Positions 1-7,853 of a stretch of DNA of 61,575 nt are shown one piece after another. Each line of letters opens with the position of its first letter. Positions within the stretch are counted from its first letter, which is position 1. The DNA is from Planctomycetota bacterium (GTDB lineage Bacteria > Planctomycetota > J058 > JAJDCQ01): positions 1-61,575 of the forward strand of contig JAJDCQ010000040.1 of the NCBI GenBank assembly GCA_029260755.1, read 5' to 3'. The notes beneath the pieces are model-generated. The model was not told the DNA's origin and searched no databases. It saw nothing but the letters and a program-made list of their open reading frames with translations. The translations under genes were made by a program, and so were the position numbers.

Positions 1-202
1 CACCCTCCATGCCCTGCGATGTCCGCCCGGAGGGGAGTGCCGAACGTCGGTGGCGCTCGCAGGGAACGACGATTCGGGCAGACGCCCGTCCCCGAGGTGA
101 GATCGGAGGGGGCGCGCTCGCGCTAAGTGCCATTGCTGCAAGCCCTGGAGCTTAACCTCCAGGCATTGAGACTAGACTAGGCTAGGAATCGCGGCCAGGG
201 GC
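1..202. other. Left-edge non-coding stretch with a small hairpin
   Basis: No recognisable gene is present. Frame 1 on the plus strand is open from the edge to a TAA at 124-126 and could be the tail of an unseen gene, but its residues resemble nothing I know. A 7-bp inverted repeat (144-150 CCTGGAG with 157-163 CTCCAGG, 6-nt loop) follows. It also lies about 40 bp past the stop of the minus-strand TPR gene, so it could be a weak terminator for either side. It has no T-run. Confidence 0.3.
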
Positions 203-1609
203 TCACTTCGGCGCCGCCCCCCCGCCCTTCTCCGCGTCCCAGCGGGCCAGCCGGTGCCTCGTCCAGACGTGGCGAAGCGAGCTCTCGAGGCCGACCGCGA
301 TGCAGGCGTCGTAGTGCTTCCGCGCCTTCGCCCGGTCGCCGTCGCGCTCGGCGATCAGCCCGACGAGCCAGTGGGCGCCGTCGCGCGCCTCCGCCCCCTC
401 GGGCTCCGCGGCGGCGAGCAGCTCGTCGGATCCGATGTCGCCGAGGGCGAAGGTGATCATCTGCGTCGGCCACGCACCCGTCAGGCCGGGGCGGAACACC
501 TCGAGCGCCTCGGTCCCGCCGCCGATGGCGGCGAGCCAGATGGCCGGGTTGCTGTCGAGCGCGCCCGCCGCGGCCGCCGCGTCGCGGAAGGCGGCGATCG
601 CCTCGTCGCGACGACCGACGAGGACGAGGAGGCGGCCCCGGGCCTTGAGCAGCCGAGGACGATGCCCGACCATCCGCTCGGTGAGCCGTTCGAGCGCCTG
701 GTCGATGTCCGCGATGGCGCCCTCGAGCTCGCCCTGGAGCTCCCGGATCGCGAAGCGCAGGACGTAGCCGAGCTCGGGAGCCAGCTCGACGATCCGGTCG
801 ATGTCGGCCCGGGCCTTCGCGAGGTCGCCCCGCTGCTGCCAGACCGAGGCCCGCTCGACGTAGCCCTCGACGAGCCTCGGGTTCATCGCGAGGGCGGCGT
901 CGAGGTCGGCGAGCGCCCCGTCGAGGTCGCCGACGCGGGCCTTCGCCTTGCCGCGCATCAGGAGCGGCCCGAAGTGGCGCCGCGTCTCGAGGAACGCGTC
1001 GAGGTCGTCGATCGCGCCGGGGTAGTCCTCGAGCTCGATCCGCATGGCGGCCCGGAGCGTCCGCGTCCGCAGATCGCCGGGCCGGAGGACGAGGGCGGCG
1101 TCGAGATCGGCGACCGACTCCCGGTGACGTCCGAACCGCGCGTGGATCCGCGCGCGGTCGAGGTGCGCCTCGTAGCTCGGCGCGAGCTCGATCACCTTGC
1201 CGAGATCGGTGACGGCCCCGTCGAGGTCGCCCTTCTCCATCCGCATCGCCGCCCGGGCGCCCCAGGCGTCGGGGAGCTTCGGGTGCCTCTCCAGCAGACC
1301 GTCGAGGTCGGCGATCGCCTCGTCGAAGCGCCGCAGTCGCCCCTTCGCGAACGCCCGGGCGACCTCGACGGGCGGCGAGTCGGCGACGTGGCGAAGGGAC
1401 TCGTCGAAGTGGGCGATGGCCTTGTCGTTCTCGCCGCGGGTGAAGCAGATGCGACCGCGCTCGTAGGCGGCCGAGGCGAGCTTCCGCGCCTCCTCGGTCG
1501 GCGCGGGCACCGCCGGCGGGTCGTCCGCCCGGACGGGCGCGAGCCCCCCGAGGATCGCGACGACGGTGACGAGGAAGCCTGCCGCGAGGCGTCGGGGGGC
1601 GAGGAGCAT
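203..1609 (-). CDS. Secreted tetratricopeptide-repeat (TPR) protein
   Basis: A 468-residue protein with a Sec-type signal peptide at about residues 1-29, ending near APVRA|DD. At least eight degenerate TPR units follow, with recurring elements such as GDLDGAVTDLGKVIELAP and DLDAALVLRPG. TPR solenoids serve as protein-docking surfaces. No catalytic domain is visible, so the role is probably scaffolding in the periplasm or cell envelope. I chose the ATG at 1609 because it starts the signal peptide and is preceded by GGAGAG. A longer reading starts 63 bp upstream but lacks these features. The octamer GCTATCAT on the minus strand at 1643-1650 is a plausible -10 element. The partner proteins cannot be told from the sequence. 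Confidence 0.85.
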   Translation of the reverse strand: MLLAPRRLAAGFLVTVVAILGGLAPVRADDPPAVPAPTEEARKLASAAYERGRICFTRGENDKAIAHFDESLRHVADSPPVEVARAFAKGRLRRFDEAIADLDGLLERHPKLPDAWGARAAMRMEKGDLDGAVTDLGKVIELAPSYEAHLDRARIHARFGRHRESVADLDAALVLRPGDLRTRTLRAAMRIELEDYPGAIDDLDAFLETRRHFGPLLMRGKAKARVGDLDGALADLDAALAMNPRLVEGYVERASVWQQRGDLAKARADIDRIVELAPELGYVLRFAIRELQGELEGAIADIDQALERLTERMVGHRPRLLKARGRLLVLVGRRDEAIAAFRDAAAAAGALDSNPAIWLAAIGGGTEALEVFRPGLTGAWPTQMITFALGDIGSDELLAAAEPEGAEARDGAHWLVGLIAERDGDRAKARKHYDACIAVGLESSLRHVWTRHRLARWDAEKGGGAAPK

Positions 1610-1730
1610 GGCACTCTCCGTTCGGCGGTCGGGGCCCGGCGGATGATAGCCCGCGCCGAGCGGGGCTTTCACCCCGCCGTGTCGGACCCCCGGGATAGGA
1701 TCACCTCACCGGGCCCGGTAGAATGGTGGC

Positions 1731-2387
1731 ATGCTCCAGGCGACACGACTCCAGCCCGAGCAGCGCGTGCTGCTCCACGGCGTCTCGTGGGAGACGTACG
1801 AACGGCTCGTCGCCGAGCTCGAGGATTGCCCCGGCGTCCGGATGACGTACGACCGTGGAAGGCTCGAGCTCATGTCCCTCTCGTATCCCCACGACTGGAT
1901 CAAGACGCTGCTGGGCCGGTTCGTCGAGACGATGACCCTCGAGCTCGGGATCCCGCTGAAGAGCGGCGGCTCGACCACCTTCAAGCGTGAGGAGCTCGAG
2001 CGCGGCCTCGAGCCGGACGAGTGCTACTGGATCCAGAGCGAGGCAGTCGTCCGGCGAAAGGCCGACGTCGACCTCGCGACCGACCCGCCGCCGGACCTCG
2101 CGATCGAGGTCGAGATCCGCACGAGCGCCATCGGAAAGCTCGAGGTCTACGCCGCGATCGGGATCCCCGAGGTCTGGCGCCACGACGGCGCCCGCCTCCA
2201 CATCCTGACCCTGCGCGACGACGGCGACTACGCCGAGGTCACGACCAGCCTCGCCCTCCCGCGGCTCACCCCCGCCACCGTCGACGGGTTCCTCGCCCGC
2301 CGCGAGGAGCTCGACGAGACGAGCCTGCTGCGAGCGTTCCAGACGTGGGTCCGCGAGGAGCTGGTGCGAGATCGCCCCTCGGACTGA
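1731..2387 (+). CDS. Uma2 family (DUF820) putative restriction-like endonuclease
   Basis: A 218-residue protein with the full Uma2 layout. It has an N-terminal YERLVAELEDCPGVRMTYDRG region, and the PD-(D/E)XK-like core PPDLAIEVEIRTS...K (D122, E126 or E128, K136). The characteristic YAAIGIPEVWRHDG motif comes next. Uma2 proteins adopt the PD-(D/E)XK nuclease fold and are often abundant in cyanobacterial and planctomycete genomes, but their biological role is poorly known. The gene stands alone, divergent from the TPR gene and convergent with the M23 peptidase operon. The 3' junction is filled with palindromic repeat elements. I see no partner that would make it a toxin-antitoxin or restriction pair. 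Confidence 0.88.
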   Translation: MLQATRLQPEQRVLLHGVSWETYERLVAELEDCPGVRMTYDRGRLELMSLSYPHDWIKTLLGRFVETMTLELGIPLKSGGSTTFKREELERGLEPDECYWIQSEAVVRRKADVDLATDPPPDLAIEVEIRTSAIGKLEVYAAIGIPEVWRHDGARLHILTLRDDGDYAEVTTSLALPRLTPATVDGFLARREELDETSLLRAFQTWVREELVRDRPSD

Positions 2388-2440
2388 TCTGAGAACGGGG
2401 ACGCCCCGCTGGCGTCGGCAGCGATGCGGACCGGTCCGCG

Positions 2441-2470
2441 CCAATCTGTGTCATCTGTGAAATCTGTGGC
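2441..2470. repeat. Fragment of a 9-nt-period repeat, TCTGTG type
   Basis: Three consecutive 9-mers (AATCTGTGT, CATCTGTGA, AATCTGTGG) make up this stretch. They have the same period and the same TYYGYG core as the larger elements nearby, with TCTGTG as the core. The partner arm is not visible, so this looks like a remnant of a fourth repeat type. Confidence 0.6.
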
Positions 2471-2533
2471 CAAACTCGACTGCACCGACGACCTCTCGCA
2501 GAGCAAGAGCTGTCTGTTCCAGGAACGAAACTA

Positions 2534-2629
2534 GCTCACGCAAAGGCGCAAAGACGCAAAGGAACTCTGCCTGGTCGAGATCCGGGATCAGAGCCAGAAT
2601 CCTTGGCGCCTTTGCGCCTTTGCGTGAGC
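2534..2629. repeat. Palindromic repeat element, TTTGCG type (copy 1)
   Basis: A 96-bp element with about 29-nt imperfect inverted arms, 2534-2562 and 2601-2629. Each arm has three 9-nt units with the core TTTGCG (complement CGCAAA) and an outer GCTCACG / CGTGAGC end. The spacer is about 38 nt. The element is flanked on both sides by the palindrome GTTCCAGGAAC (2516-2526 and 2641-2651). It lies between the convergent Uma2 and M23 genes. A second copy is at 30651-30748. Confidence 0.9.
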
Positions 2630-2684
2630 TCCCTACCGCTGTTCCAGGAACGGATCCCGCCGTCGGCAACGCCTGCGCAACAGC

Positions 2685-2767
2685 CGAGTCAATCCGCGCG
2701 ATCCGCGTCATCCGCGGTTCCACCCTCTCTCTCTCTCGAGCACTGAAGCGAACGAGATCCGCGGATG
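2685..2767. repeat. Palindromic repeat element, TCCGCG type, truncated copy abutting a stop codon
   Basis: The left arm carries three 9-nt units with the core TCCGCG (AATCCGCGC, GATCCGCGT, CATCCGCGG) followed by TTCCAC and a CT-rich spacer. The right arm is cut down to ATCCGCGGATG. It ends directly against the complement of the M23 stop codon at 2768-2770. Complete copies at 16.0-16.6 and 34.6-35.0 kb have right arms of about 30 nt. Confidence 0.8.
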
Positions 2768-4186
2768 TCAGTCTCCGCCCTCGCGCGTCCCCTCGCCCCG
2801 CTCGGGTCCGACGACCACGTCGCCCTCGTAGATCCGGCCTCGCTCCACCGGGATCGTCGTGTCGTGGTCGGGGTCGACGAGGAGCTCGTACTCCGAGAAC
2901 CACATCGGGATCGAGACGACGCCGCCCTCCTTCACGATCGCGATGTGGAGGTGCGGCTTCCCCGACGCGCCCGAGTTGCCGACGCGACCGATCTCCTGGC
3001 CCTTCTTCACCGGCTCGTGGAGCTTGGGGACGATCGAGCCCTCCTTGAGGTGGATGTAGAAGCTGATCTCGCCGTTCTCGTGCTGGATCGCGACGCCGTT
3101 GTGGTCGTTGAACTTCCCCGCCTTGCCGATCTTGTGGTCCTTCTTGCCGTCGATCGACTGGACGCAGATCCCGTCGGCGGCCGCGTAGACCGGCTGGTCC
3201 CACGCGTAGTGGTCCTTCAGCCGCTTTCCCCGGCTCTTGTGGTGGCGGCCCTTGTCGTCGAGCTTCACGAGGTCGAGGGCGTAGACGGCGAAGCTCTTGA
3301 TCTGATGGTGCTTCGTGATGTCCTCGAGCGCCTTCCAGCGTCCCTCGAGGGGGAAGGCGAGCTCGCTGCTCTGCACGATCCGGTCGGTGTAGGGGCGGAC
3401 GTCGCGGAGCGCCTTCTTCTCGAAGCCGTTCATCCGGAGCACATCGACGAGCGCCCGGTAGTGGGCCGCCCGCGCGTGGCGCTTCCCGAACCAGTCGGCG
3501 AGCTTCAACAGCTCCTTGGTCTTCGGCCCGTCGCCGAGCTCCGCCCGGCGCTCGGCGTGCACCTCGAGCGCGTCGCGCCAGACGCCGTCGACCTCGACCT
3601 CGCCGAGCACCCCGCGCGCCTCGGCATGACCCGGGTCGGCCTCGACCGCCTTGCGCCAGAGCTCGGTCGCCCGGTCGAGCAGGCCGCGCTCGTCGGCCCA
3701 CCGGGCGAGCTCGACGGCCGCCTCGGCGTCGCCGGACGGCAGCGCGGCCATCTTCGCGCCGAGCTCCTCGGCGAGGGCGTCGGCGCGCGGCCCGCTCGGC
3801 GGGATCCCCTCGCCGGCCGGGTCCTCGCGGATCGAGGCGACCTCGTCCCAGGCGATCGTCCGCTTCTCGCCCGAGACCGTCTCGATCAGCAGGTCCCGCT
3901 CGCGGACCGAGATGCTCCCCTCGATGCGGGTGCCATCATCGAGAACGACCGCGTCGGCGAGGACGCGGTCGGCGGAGACGACGGAGAGAGCGACGGCCGC
4001 TCCGACGCCGAGCGCGACGATGGCGCGGCGAGACTCGACCCGGCGGCGCTCGCTTCCTTCGACCCCGGCGCCCTCGTGCCTCGGGCGACGAGGTCTCCGG
4101 GACTCGACCCGGCGGCGCTCGCTTCCTTCGACCCCGGCGCCCTCGTGCCTCGGGCGACGGGGTCTCCGGGACTCGCTCGTTCTCAC
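2768..4186 (-). CDS. M23 (LytM-type) peptidase-domain protein
   Basis: A 472-residue protein. Residues about 8-53 are two near-perfect copies of a 23-residue Arg-rich segment encoded by a 69-bp tandem duplication. A hydrophobic stretch follows (AIVALGVGAAVALSVVSADRVLA, split by its charged flanks), then a TPR-like middle and a C-terminal M23 domain. Conserved M23 elements are YALDL (~305), FYIHL (~379) and GKPHLHI (~413). The canonical first zinc histidine, four residues before the Asp, is a Val here; an upstream His may substitute. M23 enzymes cut peptidoglycan cross-bridges, and inactive members act as scaffolds. The GTG start overlaps the upstream TGA (GTGA), which supports this start and coupling to the pseudopilin gene. 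Confidence 0.8.
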   Translation of the reverse strand: MRTSESRRPRRPRHEGAGVEGSERRRVESRRPRRPRHEGAGVEGSERRRVESRRAIVALGVGAAVALSVVSADRVLADAVVLDDGTRIEGSISVRERDLLIETVSGEKRTIAWDEVASIREDPAGEGIPPSGPRADALAEELGAKMAALPSGDAEAAVELARWADERGLLDRATELWRKAVEADPGHAEARGVLGEVEVDGVWRDALEVHAERRAELGDGPKTKELLKLADWFGKRHARAAHYRALVDVLRMNGFEKKALRDVRPYTDRIVQSSELAFPLEGRWKALEDITKHHQIKSFAVYALDLVKLDDKGRHHKSRGKRLKDHYAWDQPVYAAADGICVQSIDGKKDHKIGKAGKFNDHNGVAIQHENGEISFYIHLKEGSIVPKLHEPVKKGQEIGRVGNSGASGKPHLHIAIVKEGGVVSIPMWFSEYELLVDPDHDTTIPVERGRIYEGDVVVGPERGEGTREGGD

Positions 4187-5388
4187 GAGCTCAGGATCTT
4201 GAACACGCGAACGATGTCGAACTCCTCCTTCGCGTGCTTGTCGCGGATCCGGAAGCGCACCCGGACCGACGAGGGCATCCAGCCGACGCGGTACTCGACG
4301 TTGTGCTGGGGGAACCCGGCATCGACGTTGTCCGGGCTCGGCACGGTCGTCAGGTCGATCGGCTCCTCGAACCGCATCGTCGTCCGGACGTTCGGATCGT
4401 TGAAGTTCGTCGGGAGCGAACGGTCCGGCAGCTCGCCGACCAGGCTCTGGATCCGGAAGTTCCGCGGCGCGACGATCCCGGCCGCGTTCCCGCTCGGCCG
4501 GATGAAGACCGAGTCGCCGAGGCGAACCTGGGGGAACTGGCTGTTGTTGCTCGCGAAGAAGACGACGTCGCCGTTCGCCCGCTCCTCGAGCACGCCCGGG
4601 CCCTCGAACACCGGCGAGAACCCGGTCGGGACCGACGTCGGGCTGCCCTCGAGGTCGACGAGCTCGCCCGCCTGGAAGCTGAGGATGTTGAACAGGCCCG
4701 AGGGGTCGAGGTACTGCCCGTTGCCCGAGACGGTGTTCTCCTTGAAGAAGATCTCGATCTCGAACTCGACGATCCCGTCGGCGACGACGTCGCCCTCGCC
4801 CGTGTCCGGCTCGCGGTCCGTCGTGGGTGGATCTCCCGGGTTCGCCCCGAGCTGCTGGAAGAACTTCAGCCGACGCATCGACGGCTGCCGCGAGCCCGTG
4901 TCGCCGAGCTGGTAGCGCACCAGGGCCGGGCGGCTCTGCCCGTTGATCGAGCTGAGCGTCCGGAGGTAGAGCACGTCACTCCGGTGCGTGTTCCCCTGCG
5001 CGTCGGTGTACTCGTTCTCGAGGAAGACCGGCGCCTTGAAGTAGGTCGGCTGCGCGCTCAGGACGCCGCCGAAGACGTCGTTGTTGTTGCGGAGCGAGTC
5101 GGCGCCGGACAGCTCCTCGCCGGCGTCGAAGTGGCCGGGCGAGGGCTGCGCCGGGTCGTCGGCGAAGAACTCCATGTCGACCGTCTTCACCGCGTTCCCG
5201 ATGTCCTCCTCCATCAGGTCGATCAGGCGACGGACGTTCTGGAACGCCTCGATCCGGCGCTGGGTCCGGACGATGATCGCCGAGCTGCCCTGGAAGATGA
5301 ACACCATCGTCCCGATCAGGATGATCGTCAGGGCGAGCGCGATCATCAGCTCGATCAGGGTGAATCCCGAGGCCGTGCGACGTCTCAA
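4183..5388 (-). CDS. GspJ/PulJ-like prepilin (type II secretion-type minor pseudopilin)
   Basis: A 401-residue protein with a short basic leader ending in Gly8 and the class III prepilin motif FTLIELMIALAL, cleaved and N-methylated by prepilin peptidase. A membrane-spanning helix follows, then an extracytoplasmic globular domain. Its position after a GspK-like gene and its length suggest a GspJ-like minor pseudopilin. It is about twice the usual GspJ length, with an extra beta-rich C-terminal part. The start is TTG, preceded by GGGAG and two bases downstream of the beta-propeller stop. Its own stop overlaps the GTG of the M23 gene. No ATPase, secretin or inner-membrane platform gene is in the window. 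Confidence 0.8.
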   Translation of the reverse strand: MRRRTASGFTLIELMIALALTIILIGTMVFIFQGSSAIIVRTQRRIEAFQNVRRLIDLMEEDIGNAVKTVDMEFFADDPAQPSPGHFDAGEELSGADSLRNNNDVFGGVLSAQPTYFKAPVFLENEYTDAQGNTHRSDVLYLRTLSSINGQSRPALVRYQLGDTGSRQPSMRRLKFFQQLGANPGDPPTTDREPDTGEGDVVADGIVEFEIEIFFKENTVSGNGQYLDPSGLFNILSFQAGELVDLEGSPTSVPTGFSPVFEGPGVLEERANGDVVFFASNNSQFPQVRLGDSVFIRPSGNAAGIVAPRNFRIQSLVGELPDRSLPTNFNDPNVRTTMRFEEPIDLTTVPSPDNVDAGFPQHNVEYRVGWMPSSVRVRFRIRDKHAKEEFDIVRVFKILSS

Positions 5389-5390
5389 GG

Positions 5391-6704
5391 TCAGTCTCCC
5401 TGTCCGGGCTTCTCGGCCGGCTGCGGTGGAACGTACTCATTGTCGGAGTATGCAGTGTAGACGATCCGGCCGTTGTCCATGATGTAGCAGTCGCCGAGGA
5501 AGGTCTGGTACGGGTCGCCCTCCTCGTGGATCAGGACGGGGTTCTCCTCGTCCTCCTTGGCGTCGGGCCTCCACATGAAGATGCAGTTGCCGGCCGCGAT
5601 CACCATCTGGTCGCTCTTCTTGCCCCAGTAGAACCCGCGGATGTGGCGGGGTGGGGGCGGGAGCGGGGCGCTTCCGTCCTCGGGCTTCTCCGGCTGCTCG
5701 GCCGGCGGGACGACGATCCGGGTCATCGCCTTGCTCGGGTCCTTCTCCTTCAGGTCGTGGACGTAGACCGCCCCGAGCGTCCCGAAGCAAGCGTAGCGCC
5801 CGTTCGGACTCCACCAGAGGGTGTGGACGTCGAAGTCCTCGTAGAGCTGCTCGGCCTTCCAGCCCTTCTTCTCGCGGCGGAAGAGCATCACGCCCTGGTA
5901 GAGCTTCTCGGCCGAGATCCTCGGGATCTTGTAGGTCACGAGGATCATGTCCTCGTCGGGGTTCGGGTTCCACTCGAGGTTGTCGACGCCGCTCGCCGCC
6001 ACCTCGGTGATCCGCTCCTTGCCGCGCCCGTCGGGGTTGACGACGTAGAGGCCCTCGGACGACCCGTAGAGGACGCGGTATGGCTTCTTCGAGGCGCCCT
6101 GGCTGTTCTCGAACCGGCTGACGGGCGGCATGAAGAAGTCGATGAAGGTGTAGCTCTTGGCGACCACGATCGCCCCGACGCCGTCGACGCCGACCCGCTT
6201 CAGGTACCAGAGCTGCTCGCCGTTCGCCAGCTCCTCGCCCTCGAGGAAGTAGAGCGCCTCGCCCGACGGGCTCCACTCGAGCCCCCGGAGCATGTTCTTC
6301 GTCCGGTAGAGCGTCTTCGGCTTGGCGCCCCGCTGGGTCACGTCGGCCAGCCCGATCCCGGTCTCGATCGGGTTCACGTCGATGATCAGCTTGAGGAACG
6401 CGAGCTTCCGCCCGTCGGGATCGAACATCAGATCCTGATCGAGGGGGAGACCGGCGATCTCCATCGACTGACCCTTGCCGTCGACGACGACCAGCTTCTC
6501 CCCGTCGAGCGACGGGTGGACGATGCGGCTCTTGTTCCCGCTCACCCGGAAGTTGTGGGTCAGGTCCTGGTTCTGGATGTCTTGCTCGGCGAGCGACTCC
6601 CCGGCGTAGGTCGTGCCGCTCCGGCCGTTCTGTCCGCCGCCGGCCTTTCGGGCCGCGTCGTTGGCCTTCTTGGCCTCGGCCGGCTCGATCCCCTTCGTCG
6701 ACAT
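5391..6704 (-). CDS. TolB/WD40-like beta-propeller protein (main open frame)
   Basis: A 437-residue protein built of blade-like units with motifs such as GLEWSPSGEALYFL, LEWNPNPDEDMILVTY and LWWSPNGRYACFG, typical of TolB/WD40-like propellers that bind proteins or polymers. As read from ATG 6704 it has no signal peptide and a poor ribosome-binding site. The same frame continues upstream for 11 codons to a TGA at 6738-6740, and beyond it lies a complete signal peptide (see 6738-6836). The gene probably once ran from 6836 to 5391 as one exported protein. It lies inside the pseudopilin operon, so an envelope role is likely. Confidence 0.75.
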   Translation of the reverse strand: MSTKGIEPAEAKKANDAARKAGGGQNGRSGTTYAGESLAEQDIQNQDLTHNFRVSGNKSRIVHPSLDGEKLVVVDGKGQSMEIAGLPLDQDLMFDPDGRKLAFLKLIIDVNPIETGIGLADVTQRGAKPKTLYRTKNMLRGLEWSPSGEALYFLEGEELANGEQLWYLKRVGVDGVGAIVVAKSYTFIDFFMPPVSRFENSQGASKKPYRVLYGSSEGLYVVNPDGRGKERITEVAASGVDNLEWNPNPDEDMILVTYKIPRISAEKLYQGVMLFRREKKGWKAEQLYEDFDVHTLWWSPNGRYACFGTLGAVYVHDLKEKDPSKAMTRIVVPPAEQPEKPEDGSAPLPPPPRHIRGFYWGKKSDQMVIAAGNCIFMWRPDAKEDEENPVLIHEEGDPYQTFLGDCYIMDNGRIVYTAYSDNEYVPPQPAEKPGQGD

Positions 6705-6737
6705 GTGGCAATCACCCGGAATGCCCCAGACGTTGCT

Positions 6738-6836
6738 TCAGCCATAGGCGCAGGGCGGCTGCCAGGCCGCGTGAGCGGCCGCGAGCGCGAGCGCGGCGAC
6801 GGCGATCCCGCCGATTCTCCAGGAGGACTTCTTCAC
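6738..6836 (-). CDS. Signal-peptide mini-ORF, 5' part of the interrupted beta-propeller gene
   Basis: A 32-codon frame starts with GTG at 6836, with AGGAG eight bases upstream. It encodes a textbook signal peptide: MKKSSWRIGG, then an Ala/Leu-rich core, then AHAAW. It ends at TGA 6738-6740. It is in the same frame as the downstream propeller gene; only 11 sense codons (S-N-V-W-G-I-P-G-D-C-H) separate the stop from ATG 6704. One base change (TGG to TGA) would explain the split. Alternatives are a base-call error, stop-codon readthrough, or a separate tiny exported peptide. Confidence 0.6.
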   Translation of the reverse strand: MKKSSWRIGGIAVAALALAAAHAAWQPPCAYG

Positions 6837-6864
6837 GGTCCCGTCTCCTGTCTCTACCCTCTGA

Positions 6865-7797
6865 CTACTCGCCGGCCCCCGAGCCGTCCCCGTCGTCGCC
6901 CGGCTCGATCAGGTTCTCGCCGGGCAGGGGAACGGCCTCGAAGTTCTCGATCATCTTGTTGGCCTGGTGACTCATCTGACCCAGGTTCGCATCGGTCGGA
7001 TCGGTGACCCAGATCTTGAGGACCTCGTTGATGGCGCTGATGAGCGTCTCGACGATCGCGACGTGCTCCTCGGCCGGGACGCCGATGTAGCTCCGATACC
7101 ACCGGATCAGCTCCTTGCGAGCGCCGGCGAGCTCCTTGAGGCATCCCTTGCGGAACGTCTTGCGGTCCGCGTCGGCGGGCGCCGGCGGCGGCGCCTCGAC
7201 CTTGGCAGTGATTCGCTCGTTCAGCCCCCTGAGGACCGCGAAGATCTCCTTCAGGCTGCCGTTGCTCTCGACCGTGTCGGACTGCTCCTGGTCGGCGTCG
7301 CCGATCCGGATCAGCTTCGTCGCGACGAGCTCGCGGTGGTCCTTCGCCAGCCGGTACTGCCGGCGGAGCTCCTCGTAGACGAACTTCGGCTGGCGGTCGA
7401 CGTAGAGCCACGCGTCGACGACGTACTCGCCGCGGAGCACCTTCCGGCCGTCGAACGGCCCGAGCTTGATCTGCCACTTCCCCTCGACGAGCTTGCAGCG
7501 CCCCCAGGCGTCTCCGATGTATTCGTCCATCCCGGCGCGCTTCAGGCCGACGTTGATGAGCGACTCATCGGGAAAGGCGACCTCGCCCTCGCACACGAAC
7601 GCGCCCGAGACCGGGCCCTCGGCCGCCTCGACCTCCGGCGTCCAGGTGACGGTCACCGTGCCGGCGGCCTTCTTCGTCGCGCCGTCCGAGAACGGATCGG
7701 GCGATGCCTGAGCGAACGCGCGCGGAGACGGCGCGGCCAGCAACGCCAGACCGACGACGACCGACGTGACGGCGACCTTGGTCTTGAGCAGGCCCAT
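6865..7797 (-). CDS. Secreted protein of unknown function (GDADQ family, short member)
   Basis: A 310-residue protein starting at ATG 7797 behind GGAGGGAG, with a signal peptide (residues ~1-30, cleaved near AFAQA). The N-terminal third looks beta-rich: an export-associated domain containing GPFDGRKVLRGEYVVDAWLY and ending in RIGDADQ. The rest is helical and charged. I do not recognise a named family. The same skeleton (LGPF-x(n)-G-x-Y ... GDADQ) recurs in the divergently transcribed protein at 11781-13193, so the two are paralogues. The gene sits between the GspK-like and beta-propeller genes with short gaps, implying co-transcription with the pseudopilins. It may be a substrate or partner of that apparatus (inference). 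Confidence 0.8.
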   Translation of the reverse strand: MGLLKTKVAVTSVVVGLALLAAPSPRAFAQASPDPFSDGATKKAAGTVTVTWTPEVEAAEGPVSGAFVCEGEVAFPDESLINVGLKRAGMDEYIGDAWGRCKLVEGKWQIKLGPFDGRKVLRGEYVVDAWLYVDRQPKFVYEELRRQYRLAKDHRELVATKLIRIGDADQEQSDTVESNGSLKEIFAVLRGLNERITAKVEAPPPAPADADRKTFRKGCLKELAGARKELIRWYRSYIGVPAEEHVAIVETLISAINEVLKIWVTDPTDANLGQMSHQANKMIENFEAVPLPGENLIEPGDDGDGSGAGE

Positions 7798-7853
7798 GAC
7801 GATGGCTCCCTCCTCGGAGCGCGAGGTTCGGACCGACGACGGCCGAGGCGCGA

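Noticed and set aside
1..202. A tRNA or other RNA gene at the left edge
   Set aside because: The only structure is a 7-bp hairpin. No cloverleaf, TPsiC-like arm or conserved RNA motif is visible.
6738..6740. TGA reassigned to Trp in this organism
   Set aside because: Many clear genes in the window end in TGA, including all the GTGA junctions, so the in-frame TGA is a local event.
6738..6740. Selenocysteine at the in-frame TGA
   Set aside because: The context (between signal peptide and propeller) is not a known selenoprotein site and I see no SECIS-like hairpin right after it. The single-base Trp explanation is simpler.
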